Source of the DNA: Streptomyces sp. NBS 14/10
Lineage (GTDB): Bacteria; Actinomycetota; Actinomycetes; Streptomycetales; Streptomycetaceae
NCBI RefSeq assembly: GCF_002224125.1
Contig: NZ_NCSM01000009.1
Location: forward strand, 1 to 64,000
DNA length: 64,000 nt
Direction: 5' to 3'
This document shows, one piece after another, positions 35,377 to 43,488 of this stretch. Position 1 is the first letter of the stretch. Each line of letters starts with the position of its first letter. Made by a program: the position numbers and the translations under genes. The notes under the pieces are model-generated. The model was not told the origin of the DNA, made no database searches, and worked only from the letters and a program-made list of their open reading frames with translations.

Positions 35377-37385
35377 GGGGTTTCTCCTTCCGCGCCCGGG
35401 GAGGGCCGGCCCGCAGGGGCGTCGAACGGTGAGCGGTAGCTGGGGGTGTTGGCGCGCAGCTGGAGGTGCAGGGTCAGCCGGATGCGGGTGGACGCCGGCA
35501 GCCGGACGGTCAGGAAGGCGCTTTGGCGGACCTGCTCCGTCTCGGTGACGGCCGGCTCGGTGTGGCCGTAGTCGTACATGTCCCCGATCCAGGTGTCGTC
35601 CTGGCAGGTGGTGTACCGGACGGCGGTGATGGTGTGCTCGGCGAAGGCGCCCGCCTGGACGATCACCGTGTGCTCGGCTTCGAGGGAGAGGTTCACCAGC
35701 TCGACGGTGGTCGCCTCGGGGTCGATGGAGGTGACCAGCGCGGCCACGTCCGGCGGCAGGCCGGCGCGGCGGGCCTCGGCGTCGTGGTAGCGCAGCCGGG
35801 CCTGCTGCAGGCCGCCGTTGTAGAGCACCTGGGGGCCGCCCCAGGTCAGCTGGACGAGGGCTTCGGTGACCACGGGGTTGGACTGCTGCCACACGTGGAT
35901 GTCGGCCTCGTTCACGTCCAGGTCGCGGTAGCGGTCGATACGCCGCAGTCGGTGGCGGACCTGGGCCTGGGCGGTGGCGAGGATGCGCTCGGGGTAGTCG
36001 GGGTCGTCGCCGGCGAGGAAGGCGAACCAGGCCTTCTCGTGCCCGGACTCCTCCTTGGCGCGGAACGGCCGGACGGTGCGCCAGTCGATGCCGTCGGCTT
36101 CGCGCAGCTCCTCCAGCCGAGTGCGGTCGGCGTCGGAGGCCGTGTGGTGCCACAGGGCCACCGGGACCGGCGGGGTGGCCGGGTTGTAGTCGAACCAGCC
36201 CGAGTCGTTGTGGCGGAAGGGGAGGTGGAGCGTGGGTGTGTGGATATCGGGGCCGAGCTCGACCGCCCACTTGGAGGGGAGGCTGGAGTCCGCCTCGGTG
36301 TGGGGCATCACCTTGGCGCGGCCGATGAGGGTGTCGAGGGAAGTCGCGACCATGGAGAGGTAGCCGTCGTCCCCGGTGACCGTGGCCGCCGCCAGCGCCG
36401 CCACACAGGCCGCGTGGCCCACACTGTGCCAGCCGTGCGGCCAGGACCAGCCGTAGTGGCCGCCGTACCAGCGGCCCTCCAGCAGGCTGCCGACGACGCC
36501 GTCCGGGCCGGCGTTGTCCGGGATGAGACCGTCGTTCGCCTCGGTGCGCTCCCGCCACGCGCCGACGTACTCGACGATCCAGTCGCGGTAGCGGTCCTCG
36601 CCGGACAGGATCCAGGCGTTGAGGACCAGTCCGGCCGCGGCGAGGTTGACCGCGGTGTCGCCGACACCCATCCTGTCCCGCATCTGCACGCCGAGACGCG
36701 GGTCCGCGGAGAGCGGGTACGGGCCGCCGTCGGCCTCGGGGATCCAGTCGAGCGGGAAGCCGTACGTCTGCGCTTCCTTCGCCAGCCAGGGGTAGACGCC
36801 GCCGTCGAACAGACCCGTTCGGTCGGGGTCGCTGCCGTTGTGCGGGCGGGTGATGACGCGGTGCTCGGGGTCGTAGTTGCCCTTGGCCGGGTCGACGTAC
36901 AACTCGGCGAAACGCAGGGCGCGCTCACGCCAGCGGTCGGGGGCGGCCATGCACAGGAAATAGAGCAGGAGCAGGCTCTCGCCTTGGTGGAACCAGTCGT
37001 AGCCACGCTCGAACTCGTCGTGCAGCATGCCCAGGTCGGTGAGCTGGCGGGTCACGCCCTCCCAGTGCTGCTCACTGGCGGGCAGCAGGTCGTCGGCGCC
37101 GCCGAGGAGGTACAGCTGGGGCCAGTTGAAGAACACCTCGTAGAAGTCGTCCACACCGTCACGGGTGGTGAGTGCGCCGGTGTAGTTCAGCCGTCCGTCC
37201 GGGCCGGTGAAGTCGCGGGCGAAGCGCCGCCAGGCGTGGTCGAGCAGGTCGAACAAGGCGCGTTGGGCCACGGCCCAGCCGGGTGGCTCGAGCAGTGGCA
37301 CCCCCGCCTCGATCTCGGGTGGCGGGACCGGGTGGTCGCGGGGGGCGTCCTCGGCCGGGGTGCGGTCGGCGGAGCTGTGGGGCAT
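35373..37385 (-). CDS. Unrecognised 670-residue cytosolic protein of the deoxysugar operon
   Basis: ATG 37385 is chosen for GGAGA upstream; a longer frame exists. No signal peptide or membrane segment. The sequence is rich in aromatic, His and Asp residues and helical, with segments such as GYDWFHQGESLLLLYFLCMA, WYGGHYGWSWPHGWHSVGHA and WFDYNPATPPVPVALWHH. That suits an (alpha/alpha)6 toroid of the six-hairpin glycosidase type, with a beta-rich C-terminal third (about 560-660). I cannot assign a GH, PL or DUF family. Between the ABC permeases and the mutarotase, translationally coupled to the latter, it should act on the imported oligosaccharide or glycoside, perhaps releasing L-fucose or L-rhamnose. 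Intact. Confidence 0.8.
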   Translation of the reverse strand: MPHSSADRTPAEDAPRDHPVPPPEIEAGVPLLEPPGWAVAQRALFDLLDHAWRRFARDFTGPDGRLNYTGALTTRDGVDDFYEVFFNWPQLYLLGGADDLLPASEQHWEGVTRQLTDLGMLHDEFERGYDWFHQGESLLLLYFLCMAAPDRWRERALRFAELYVDPAKGNYDPEHRVITRPHNGSDPDRTGLFDGGVYPWLAKEAQTYGFPLDWIPEADGGPYPLSADPRLGVQMRDRMGVGDTAVNLAAAGLVLNAWILSGEDRYRDWIVEYVGAWRERTEANDGLIPDNAGPDGVVGSLLEGRWYGGHYGWSWPHGWHSVGHAACVAALAAATVTGDDGYLSMVATSLDTLIGRAKVMPHTEADSSLPSKWAVELGPDIHTPTLHLPFRHNDSGWFDYNPATPPVPVALWHHTASDADRTRLEELREADGIDWRTVRPFRAKEESGHEKAWFAFLAGDDPDYPERILATAQAQVRHRLRRIDRYRDLDVNEADIHVWQQSNPVVTEALVQLTWGGPQVLYNGGLQQARLRYHDAEARRAGLPPDVAALVTSIDPEATTVELVNLSLEAEHTVIVQAGAFAEHTITAVRYTTCQDDTWIGDMYDYGHTEPAVTETEQVRQSAFLTVRLPASTRIRLTLHLQLRANTPSYRSPFDAPAGRPSPGAEGETP

Positions 37386-37449
37386 GGGAGATCTCCGTTC
37401 GGGGGACGGCGGGACGGCGCACGCCGGGGACGACGGCAGGAACGGGCCG

Positions 37450-38355
37450 CTATTCCTTGGTGGCGCCGGCGAGCATCCCGCTGACAAGGAAGCGCTGGGC
37501 GACGAGGAAGACGATCAGCACGGGCATGATGGCCACGAGTGTCGCCAGAGCCAGCTGCGGGCGCTGGATCGCCAGGTCACCGACGGCCGGATTGAAGGAC
37601 GGCACGTTGCTGAGCAGGGTTCCGACCCCCACCTGGATGGGCATCTGGCTGCTCTCGGGGAGCAGGACGTACGGCAGGAAGTAGTTGGTCCAGTTGGCGA
37701 CGAAGCTGAAGAAGCCCACGAGCGCGATGACCGGGGTCGCCAGCGGCAGCGCGATGTGCCAGAAGACGCGGAACTCCGAGCAGCCGTCCATCCGGGCCGC
37801 CGCCAGCAGGTCCTTCGGCACGGCGGTGGTGAAGTAGATGTACGTCAGGTACACGCCGAACGGGTAGAACGAGTACGGCAGGATGATCGACCACATGGTG
37901 CCGATCAGATGCACCGCGTTGATCTCCAGGAACAACGGCACCACCAGCGTGGCGTTCGGCATGAGCATCACGACCAGCGTCGAGACCAGCAGGGTGTGCC
38001 GGCCACGGAACTCGGTCATGGCCAGGGCGTATCCCGCGGGAATGGCGACACCTAGGGTGATGACCAGCGAGATCACCGCGTAGAGGGCCGAGTTGCCCAG
38101 CCACTGCATGATCGCGTTGTCCTGGAACGCCGTGAGCGCGTCCCAGTTGGCCTTCAGCGCGTGGAAGGAGCCGAAGGAGAGTGGGTTGTCGTGGACCAGC
38201 TGCTGGTCGGTCTTGGTCGCCGCGAGGACGAGCCACAGCACCGGCAGCACGAAGAAGGCGAGGAAAGCGGCCAGCACGGAGCCGGACAGCAGCTGGGAGG
38301 GCAGGTGCCGTACGGGTCGGCGGCGGTGCGGCGGCCGGGGGTGAGATCGGCTCAT
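37450..38355 (-). CDS. Carbohydrate ABC transporter permease (MalG type)
   Basis: 301 residues from ATG 38355 (GGGAGG 7 bases upstream); an in-frame start at 38421 is less likely because it lies inside the preceding gene. Six hydrophobic segments and the EAA loop ARMDGCSEFRVFWHIALPLA mark a CUT1 permease. With the partner permease and binding lipoprotein it imports a sugar. No ATPase gene is adjacent; streptomycetes use the shared MsiK ATPase for such importers. Confidence 0.93.
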   Translation of the reverse strand: MSRSHPRPPHRRRPVRHLPSQLLSGSVLAAFLAFFVLPVLWLVLAATKTDQQLVHDNPLSFGSFHALKANWDALTAFQDNAIMQWLGNSALYAVISLVITLGVAIPAGYALAMTEFRGRHTLLVSTLVVMLMPNATLVVPLFLEINAVHLIGTMWSIILPYSFYPFGVYLTYIYFTTAVPKDLLAAARMDGCSEFRVFWHIALPLATPVIALVGFFSFVANWTNYFLPYVLLPESSQMPIQVGVGTLLSNVPSFNPAVGDLAIQRPQLALATLVAIMPVLIVFLVAQRFLVSGMLAGATKE

Positions 38356-38410
38356 CAGGGGCGCCTCCCGTTCCGAGCTCGCTGTGCCGGCGACTCGACT
38401 GCCAGAGGTT

Positions 38411-39325
38411 TTAGTCGGCATCGAAGAACCCCGACCGTGCGACGAAGAGGGCGGCGGCCGACACGCTGACGACCAGGAGCTCCACCGAGACCGCGGCGGC
38501 GCCGTTGATGTTGTTCATCTGGAAGGCGAAGTCGTACGTCAGCTGGTTCAGCGAGTAGTCGCGTCCGGCCACGCCAACACTGGCGAGGGAGAGCAACTGC
38601 GGCTCGACGAAGAGCTGGGCGCCGCCCGCGAAAGCCAGGATCACCATGTACACGATCCACTTGCGGAGCATCGGGATCTGCACGTGCCAGGCGGTCTGCC
38701 AGGCGCCCGCGCCATCGATGCGCGCGGCTTCCATCACGTCCGTGGGGATGTTGTTGAGCGCGCCGTACATGACGACGATCCAGCCGCCCGCGCCGGTCCA
38801 GAACGCGATGACCGTGAACAGCAGGGGCAGGTTGCCGGGCGCGATCACCTCGCCGAAGGTGTCGAACCCCAGCGCGCCCAGCAGCGCACTGACCGGGCTC
38901 ACCGTCGGGTCGAGCATGAACAGCCACACCAGCACACTCGCGGCGCCGGCGAGCGCTCCGGGGATGTAGTAGAGGAAGCGCAGCGCCTTGCTGACGGTCC
39001 CGGAGGCCAGGCGGTGCAGCACCAGCGCCAGGCCGACCACGAAGACCACCAGAGACGCAAGCCAGAAGACGAGGTAGACCGCGACATGGCTCACGGCGTC
39101 CAGGAAGCGGAAGTCCTGCGCCGTGGTGACGAAGTTGGAAAAGCCGGTGAACCTTCCCCCGGCTTCGGTAAAGGCGAAGTAGACCGCGTAAGCGGTCGGA
39201 AGGACGCCGAAGGCGATCAGCAGGAGCACGTAGGCGGCGACGAAGGCCATACCGGCCCGGCTCTGCCGGGCGGCGCCGCGACGGCGCCGGTGGGCAGAGC
39301 CGGCCGTGGAGTGGGTGAGGGTCAC
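38411..39325 (-). CDS. Carbohydrate ABC transporter permease (MalF type)
   Basis: 304 residues. The GTG at 39325 overlaps the TGA of the binding-protein gene (GTGA), so it is translationally coupled. Six membrane segments and the EAA loop ARIDGAGAWQTAWHVQIPML. First permease of the pair; the stop lies 56 bases before the start of the second. Confidence 0.93.
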   Translation of the reverse strand: MTLTHSTAGSAHRRRRGAARQSRAGMAFVAAYVLLLIAFGVLPTAYAVYFAFTEAGGRFTGFSNFVTTAQDFRFLDAVSHVAVYLVFWLASLVVFVVGLALVLHRLASGTVSKALRFLYYIPGALAGAASVLVWLFMLDPTVSPVSALLGALGFDTFGEVIAPGNLPLLFTVIAFWTGAGGWIVVMYGALNNIPTDVMEAARIDGAGAWQTAWHVQIPMLRKWIVYMVILAFAGGAQLFVEPQLLSLASVGVAGRDYSLNQLTYDFAFQMNNINGAAAVSVELLVVSVSAAALFVARSGFFDAD

Positions 39326-40683
39326 TGGGAGACCTTGTATCCGGTGGACTTGGCGTACTTGACGATGGAGTCCTGCCAGGCCGGCAGCATCGACTCGACG
39401 GTCTTGCCCTGGGTCAGGCCGGGCTTGACGGTGGCGGCCCAGATCGCCTCCTGGCTGAACTGCCCCGAGCCCCAGCCCGGCCAGACCTGGGAGGCCGCGT
39501 CCTTGAGCGCGCTCAGGTCGCCGGCGAAGTATCCGGAGGCGTCCTGCCCCTTCAGCCACGTCTCGGCCGCCGACGCGTACGCGGGGAAGCCCGGCGCCTT
39601 CTCACCCTGGTAGGCGTTGTCGGTGGTGACCCACTTCAGGAAGTCGGTGGCCGCCTTGATGTGCGCGGAGTGCTGGGACAGCAGCCAGGTGCCGCCGCCG
39701 ACGTTGCCGGTGGACGGCGAGGTCTCCCCCTGCCACTGCGGGATGGGCGCTGCCGCGATCTGCTTGGCCGGCGTCTTGAGGGTGTCCTTGAACACCGCGC
39801 CGCCGTACCAGGCGGGGCCGGGCATGAGCAGGACCTTGTCGGCCTTGTTCTTGCCGAAGTCGGTGCTGAAGACCCCGCTGATGGACAGGGACTTGTTCTT
39901 GATCAGCACATCCAGGAGCCTGGCCATCTTGGTGCAGGCCTCGCTGGTGGTGTTCACCGACACGGCCTTGGGGCCGGTGATGTGGTTGGCGCCGCACTTG
40001 CTCGCCCACAGGTAGATCTCGGGGGTGAAGGAGTCGCCCGCGTCGCCCACGAGATAACCCGGGTGCTCCTTGGCCACCTTCTCGCCAAGCTTCTGGTACT
40101 CCTCCCAGGTCGTCGGAACCTGGTAGCCGAACTTCTTCAGCAGTGGCGCGTTGTACCACAGCACCGCCTGGGAGAGGTCGTTGCGCAGACAGTAGACGGT
40201 GCCGTTGACGGTGCAGACGTCGTTGGCGCCGCTGGCGAAATTGGCCAGGGTTGCCGACGGGATCAGGCCCTTGTTGAGCGGCGCGGCGAAGCCCGCGTCG
40301 ACCGCCCAGGAGGCCTCGTTGTTCTGGGAGCTGAAGACCACGTCCGGCCAGCCCTTGCCGGTACGGTTGAAGAGCTGGACCTTGGTCTGGAGGTAGTTCG
40401 AGCCATTGGCGTCGCCGTCGTAGCTGACGATGTCCAGCTTCACGTCCGGGTGCTGCTGCTGGTACAGCTTCGCGGCCTCCATACGGGTCGCGTCCACCCA
40501 GACGGTCAGCGCACCGTCCTTCTGCGGCACCTGAGCGAAGCCGTCCTTGGTCGTCGTACCCGTGGCGCCGCCACCACAGGCGGTCAGGGTCAGCGCCGCG
40601 GTGGCCGCGCAGCCGGCCAGCAAAGCCGCACGCCTCTTGCTGGACGCTCTCTCCCGGCCGGACGAAGGCTTGTTGACGGTCAT
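39322..40683 (-). CDS. Sugar-binding lipoprotein of an ABC importer
   Basis: 453 residues from ATG 40683 (GGAG upstream). The lipoprotein signal has lipobox LTAC at about residue 35, followed by a Gly-rich linker. The rest is an SBP family 1 fold (ALTVWVDATRMEAAKLYQQQ; PAYASAAETWLKG near the end). First gene of the eleven-gene minus-strand operon and divergent from the GntR regulator. By context it binds a fucose- or rhamnose-type saccharide. Confidence 0.93.
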   Translation of the reverse strand: MTVNKPSSGRERASSKRRAALLAGCAATAALTLTACGGGATGTTTKDGFAQVPQKDGALTVWVDATRMEAAKLYQQQHPDVKLDIVSYDGDANGSNYLQTKVQLFNRTGKGWPDVVFSSQNNEASWAVDAGFAAPLNKGLIPSATLANFASGANDVCTVNGTVYCLRNDLSQAVLWYNAPLLKKFGYQVPTTWEEYQKLGEKVAKEHPGYLVGDAGDSFTPEIYLWASKCGANHITGPKAVSVNTTSEACTKMARLLDVLIKNKSLSISGVFSTDFGKNKADKVLLMPGPAWYGGAVFKDTLKTPAKQIAAAPIPQWQGETSPSTGNVGGGTWLLSQHSAHIKAATDFLKWVTTDNAYQGEKAPGFPAYASAAETWLKGQDASGYFAGDLSALKDAASQVWPGWGSGQFSQEAIWAATVKPGLTQGKTVESMLPAWQDSIVKYAKSTGYKVSQ

Positions 40684-40966
40684 GTGCGACTCCACTGGTT
40701 TCACAGGGCGCCCCGAGCAGATGGGCAGGTGGCGCGAGGATGGGGCGACGCCGGCCGTACCGGTCGGGCGCCGGGGACTGCGGACGGCCGTCCCGTTTGC
40801 CGTCGCGGAAGAAATTAGCCGCCTTATTGAGGGGCCCGTCAAGAGTTTGTGCAGCCTTCTTCCCCGTGATTTACGGGTGGCGCTGCAACGCAGGGGCAAG
40901 TAATTTCCAATAAGTTGCTATATGTATCGGTTAGTGCTCACGTTTTATGGTGTGGATCCACCCGCA

Positions 40967-40985
40967 CAATGAGTACGACTCATTG
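40967..40985. promoter_or_regulatory. GntR-type operator between the regulator and the transport operon
   Basis: CAATGAGT-acg-ACTCATTG is a perfect 8-bp inverted repeat with a 3-base centre, in the form of GntR-family sites. It lies 74 bases before the regulator start and 284 bases before the binding-protein start. AT-rich sequence around 40900-40950 probably holds the promoters. Confidence 0.65.
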
Positions 40986-41058
40986 ATGCTTGAGATACGA
41001 TGAGCGCGGCTCCACAGCGATCAGCCGCCCCAGTTGCGTTAGCCAGGAGGCAGGACAG

Positions 41059-41856
41059 ATGAACGACACGCCCGCGGCCCGGGCGGCCATGCCGACGCAG
41101 GCACCTCCGGTTGTGACGGCAGCGGTGAACGGCGCGGACGCGCGGCGTGACTACCGGCCCGGCTACGAGGTCGTGGCGGAGCGGATTCTCGAGTTCATCG
41201 CCGAGGCCCGTCTGGTGGCAGGTGATCGGCTGCCGACGGAGAATGATCTGGCCCAGAGGCTGAACACCAGCAGGGCGGTGGTGCGGGAGGCCGTGAAGAT
41301 CCTTTCGGCGCTCGGCCGGGTCCGGGCGCACAAGGGGCGCGGACTGTTCGTCGCGGACGACGAGGGCATGCTGATCACCAGCCGCTGGGGCGGCTTCTTC
41401 CGCCCCGTCGACCTCGATCACGTGCTTATGCTGTTCGAGTTCCGCAGGGTTCAGGAGATGGCCGCGAGCAGTCTGGCCGCCACCCGTGCCACGCCCGCCG
41501 AGCTGCGGACCATCGAGGTGGCCATGCAGCAGTGTCGGCACGGGTTCGTCCACGGTCAGGTCGACGAGTTCAACCAGGCGGACGAGGACTTCCACATGGG
41601 CGTCGCGGTCGCCTCGCACAACACCTTCCTCGTCAGCGCCGTGCGAGATGCGCGACGACTGCAGCGACAGTCGAGTGCGATCGGGATCCACGACAAACTG
41701 GGCGAGGGCACCGAGTCGGCCGTTGAGGAGCACGAGGCGATCTACCGGGCCATCCGAGACGGCCTTCCGGACGAAGCGGCCCAGGCCACGGCGGCGCATC
41801 TCGACAGGACGCTCGAGGACTACCGGCGAGAGATCCAGCGGCGCCTGTTCGGTTAG
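41059..41856 (+). CDS. GntR-family (FadR subgroup) transcriptional regulator
   Basis: 265 residues, ATG with AGGAGG upstream. The winged helix (about 38-105) has RLPTENDLAQRLNTSRAVVREAVK and an effector-binding FCD domain follows (about 115-260), with metal-ligand positions in NQADEDFHMGVAVASHN and EEHEAIYRAI. FadR-group proteins commonly sense sugar acids. Divergent from the transport/catabolic operon, it is the obvious local regulator, most likely a repressor relieved by a pathway intermediate. Confidence 0.93.
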   Translation: MNDTPAARAAMPTQAPPVVTAAVNGADARRDYRPGYEVVAERILEFIAEARLVAGDRLPTENDLAQRLNTSRAVVREAVKILSALGRVRAHKGRGLFVADDEGMLITSRWGGFFRPVDLDHVLMLFEFRRVQEMAASSLAATRATPAELRTIEVAMQQCRHGFVHGQVDEFNQADEDFHMGVAVASHNTFLVSAVRDARRLQRQSSAIGIHDKLGEGTESAVEEHEAIYRAIRDGLPDEAAQATAAHLDRTLEDYRREIQRRLFG

Positions 41857-42564
41857 GTGACTGACATGATCGTGGGGCAGTGACTACAGCCCCGAATGGC
41901 CCGAGCCGTTTCGAGATCACCGATCTCGACATCGTGGTGTCCAGGAGGCCGTCATGCCCGTGTTGATCTCCCGGCTCTCCGGGCAGGACTACCGGCACGA
42001 GGGCGATCTGGGGATTCGGGGACGTAGGACGTGGGTCGCGGCCTCAGTGACTGACGCTGTCGGGGATCTTCGGGCGCCCTCTGGGAGATCATCGTCCCAG
42101 GTCAGACGGCTGGTTGAGCCGTGAGACGGTCACTGTGCGGAGTCGACGTCCGCTTCCTCGTGGGCTCGGCTGGTGAGGAAGTTCAGGATGTCACCGACGG
42201 ACAGTCCGGTCTCCGCCAGGCGCCGCAACGGTATGTCGAGGTTGACGGTGTACTGGTTGCGGTGGCCGACTCAGCCATCCACGCTGATCGAAGCCCTTTC
42301 CTGCCCGGTGCCGGTGACGTGCTTGCGGTGCCGTTCCCGGCCGCATCAGCACGATGCGGGGTGCCTGAGTCGGTAGGCTCGGCAAGGTCCGGGCAGGTGT
42401 CTCCTGGCGGGACAGGTTGGGAGGCCGTCGTGGCAGGTAGTCCCTCGGTTGAGACGGCCGGCGTGGGCCGTGGTGTGGTGGCCGGGTCAGCGGCGAGATG
42501 GACTATGTGACCGGTCCTGACCTGTGGGAACAGTTCAGCGAGGTGCTTTCCGGCAGCGCCGGGT
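41857..42564. other. Region of unrecognised remnants
   Basis: No intact gene. On the minus strand about 42268-42131 reads HRNQYTVNLDIPLRRLAETG then SVGDILNFLTSRAHEEAD and a stop, well-formed C-terminal coding sequence that I cannot name. On the plus strand 41953-42125 is an isolated short frame without support. This looks like further erosion, of genes unrelated to sugar use. Confidence 0.4.
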
Positions 42565-42684
42565 TCGTCGCTGGATCTGTCGAGTGTGTCGTTCTGCGAT
42601 TCGGCCGGGCTGACCCTGCTGCTCAGGGCCTCCCGGCGGGCCGCGTCGGGCGATATTGAGCTGGTGCCGGCGTGCTGGGGCTAG
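42565..42684 (+). pseudogene. Fragment of an anti-sigma factor antagonist (STAS domain)
   Basis: SSLDLSSVSFCDSAGLTLLL then RASRRAASGDIELV is the conserved segment of STAS anti-anti-sigma factors, with the phosphorylatable Ser in CDSAGL. The frame opens only here; upstream codons in another frame (DLWEQFSEVLSG) may be the rest, out of frame. It ends at TAG 42682-42684. Confidence 0.7.
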
Positions 42685-42955
42685 GTGGGGGTCACCACCT
42701 TGATCGCCTGGACATCTTGTGGAGCGACGGCAGCAGGTCGCGGTACTGGGGATACTGGATTCGCCTGAGGGCCACCAGTTCCGGGCTTTTCATCGGTGTG
42801 GCGCAGAACTGGTCCGATGGCGCCAATTTCCACCCTCAGCAGCACCTCATAGCCGAGTCGGACCAACGGGAACATCCCTCCTGGCCAGTTTTTATCCCAC
42901 GGGGTCCGTAGCCGCCTGTCAAGGATGAAAACAGAGACTGTCGGACGATCTACTC

Positions 42956-43200
42956 AAGTCCTGGATCAGCGAAGAGCCCTGTCTCCGCAAGGCCCTGGTC
43001 TTGGCCGCCGGACTGACAGTCGGCACGGCACTGGCTCTGGTCGGCCTGGCCGGCGCCGCCCATGCGGCCTCCGGCACGCTGGGCGCGGCTGCACCGTCAA
43101 GGCGTGCATGACGTCGCCCGGTGCACCGGTATCACGGTGTGGGGAGTCGGGGACAGCGACTCGTGGCGGGCGGGGGAGAACTCGCCCCCGGACCGCTTGG
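42956..43200 (+). pseudogene. Collapsed GH10 endoxylanase: signal peptide joined to the last motif
   Basis: One frame gives a signal peptide (RKALVLAAGLTVGTALALVG, ending AHAASGTLGAAA, the typical mature start of Streptomyces xylanase A). Directly after, another frame gives ARCTGITVWGVGDSDSWRAG, the final conserved strand of GH10. About 250 codons, with both catalytic Glu, have been deleted. From 43200 to 43488 there is no gene; TTGACA near 43324 may be a promoter element for the operon that follows. Confidence 0.8.
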
Positions 43201-43488
43201 GACACCGGTTGGGGCACCCGGACGGCGACCGTCGCCGGACGCGGGTTCCGGCATGCCTTCATGCCGGTCTGGTCAGGGTGAAACATGGGATGGATCGAGT
43301 TTCTGATCGGCGAGACGCCTCTATTGACAGTGCGATAAGCCTGTGGGATCACTGTGGCATGGGATGTCTGGGTGTTCCCTGTGGGCGGTCTCGGGCCCGC
43401 TGACGGGAGCGGTCGACGCCCCTTCTGAACATCCTGTGGCAGGCACGGCGCTCTCTGTCCCCTTCCCCCCGCATATGCGAGGAACAGA

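Noticed and set aside
35029..36558. 509-codon minus-strand frame ending as the mutarotase
   Set aside because: Only the last 115 codons (from 35376) are protein-like; the upstream part is the wrong frame of the 670-residue gene.
35466..37484. 672-codon plus-strand ORF opposite the unknown gene
   Set aside because: The minus-strand frame has a ribosome site, 4-base operon overlap and normal composition; this one does not.
41857..42560. Complete insertion sequence between the GntR gene and the STAS relic
   Set aside because: No transposase motifs or inverted ends could be found; only unnamed fragments.
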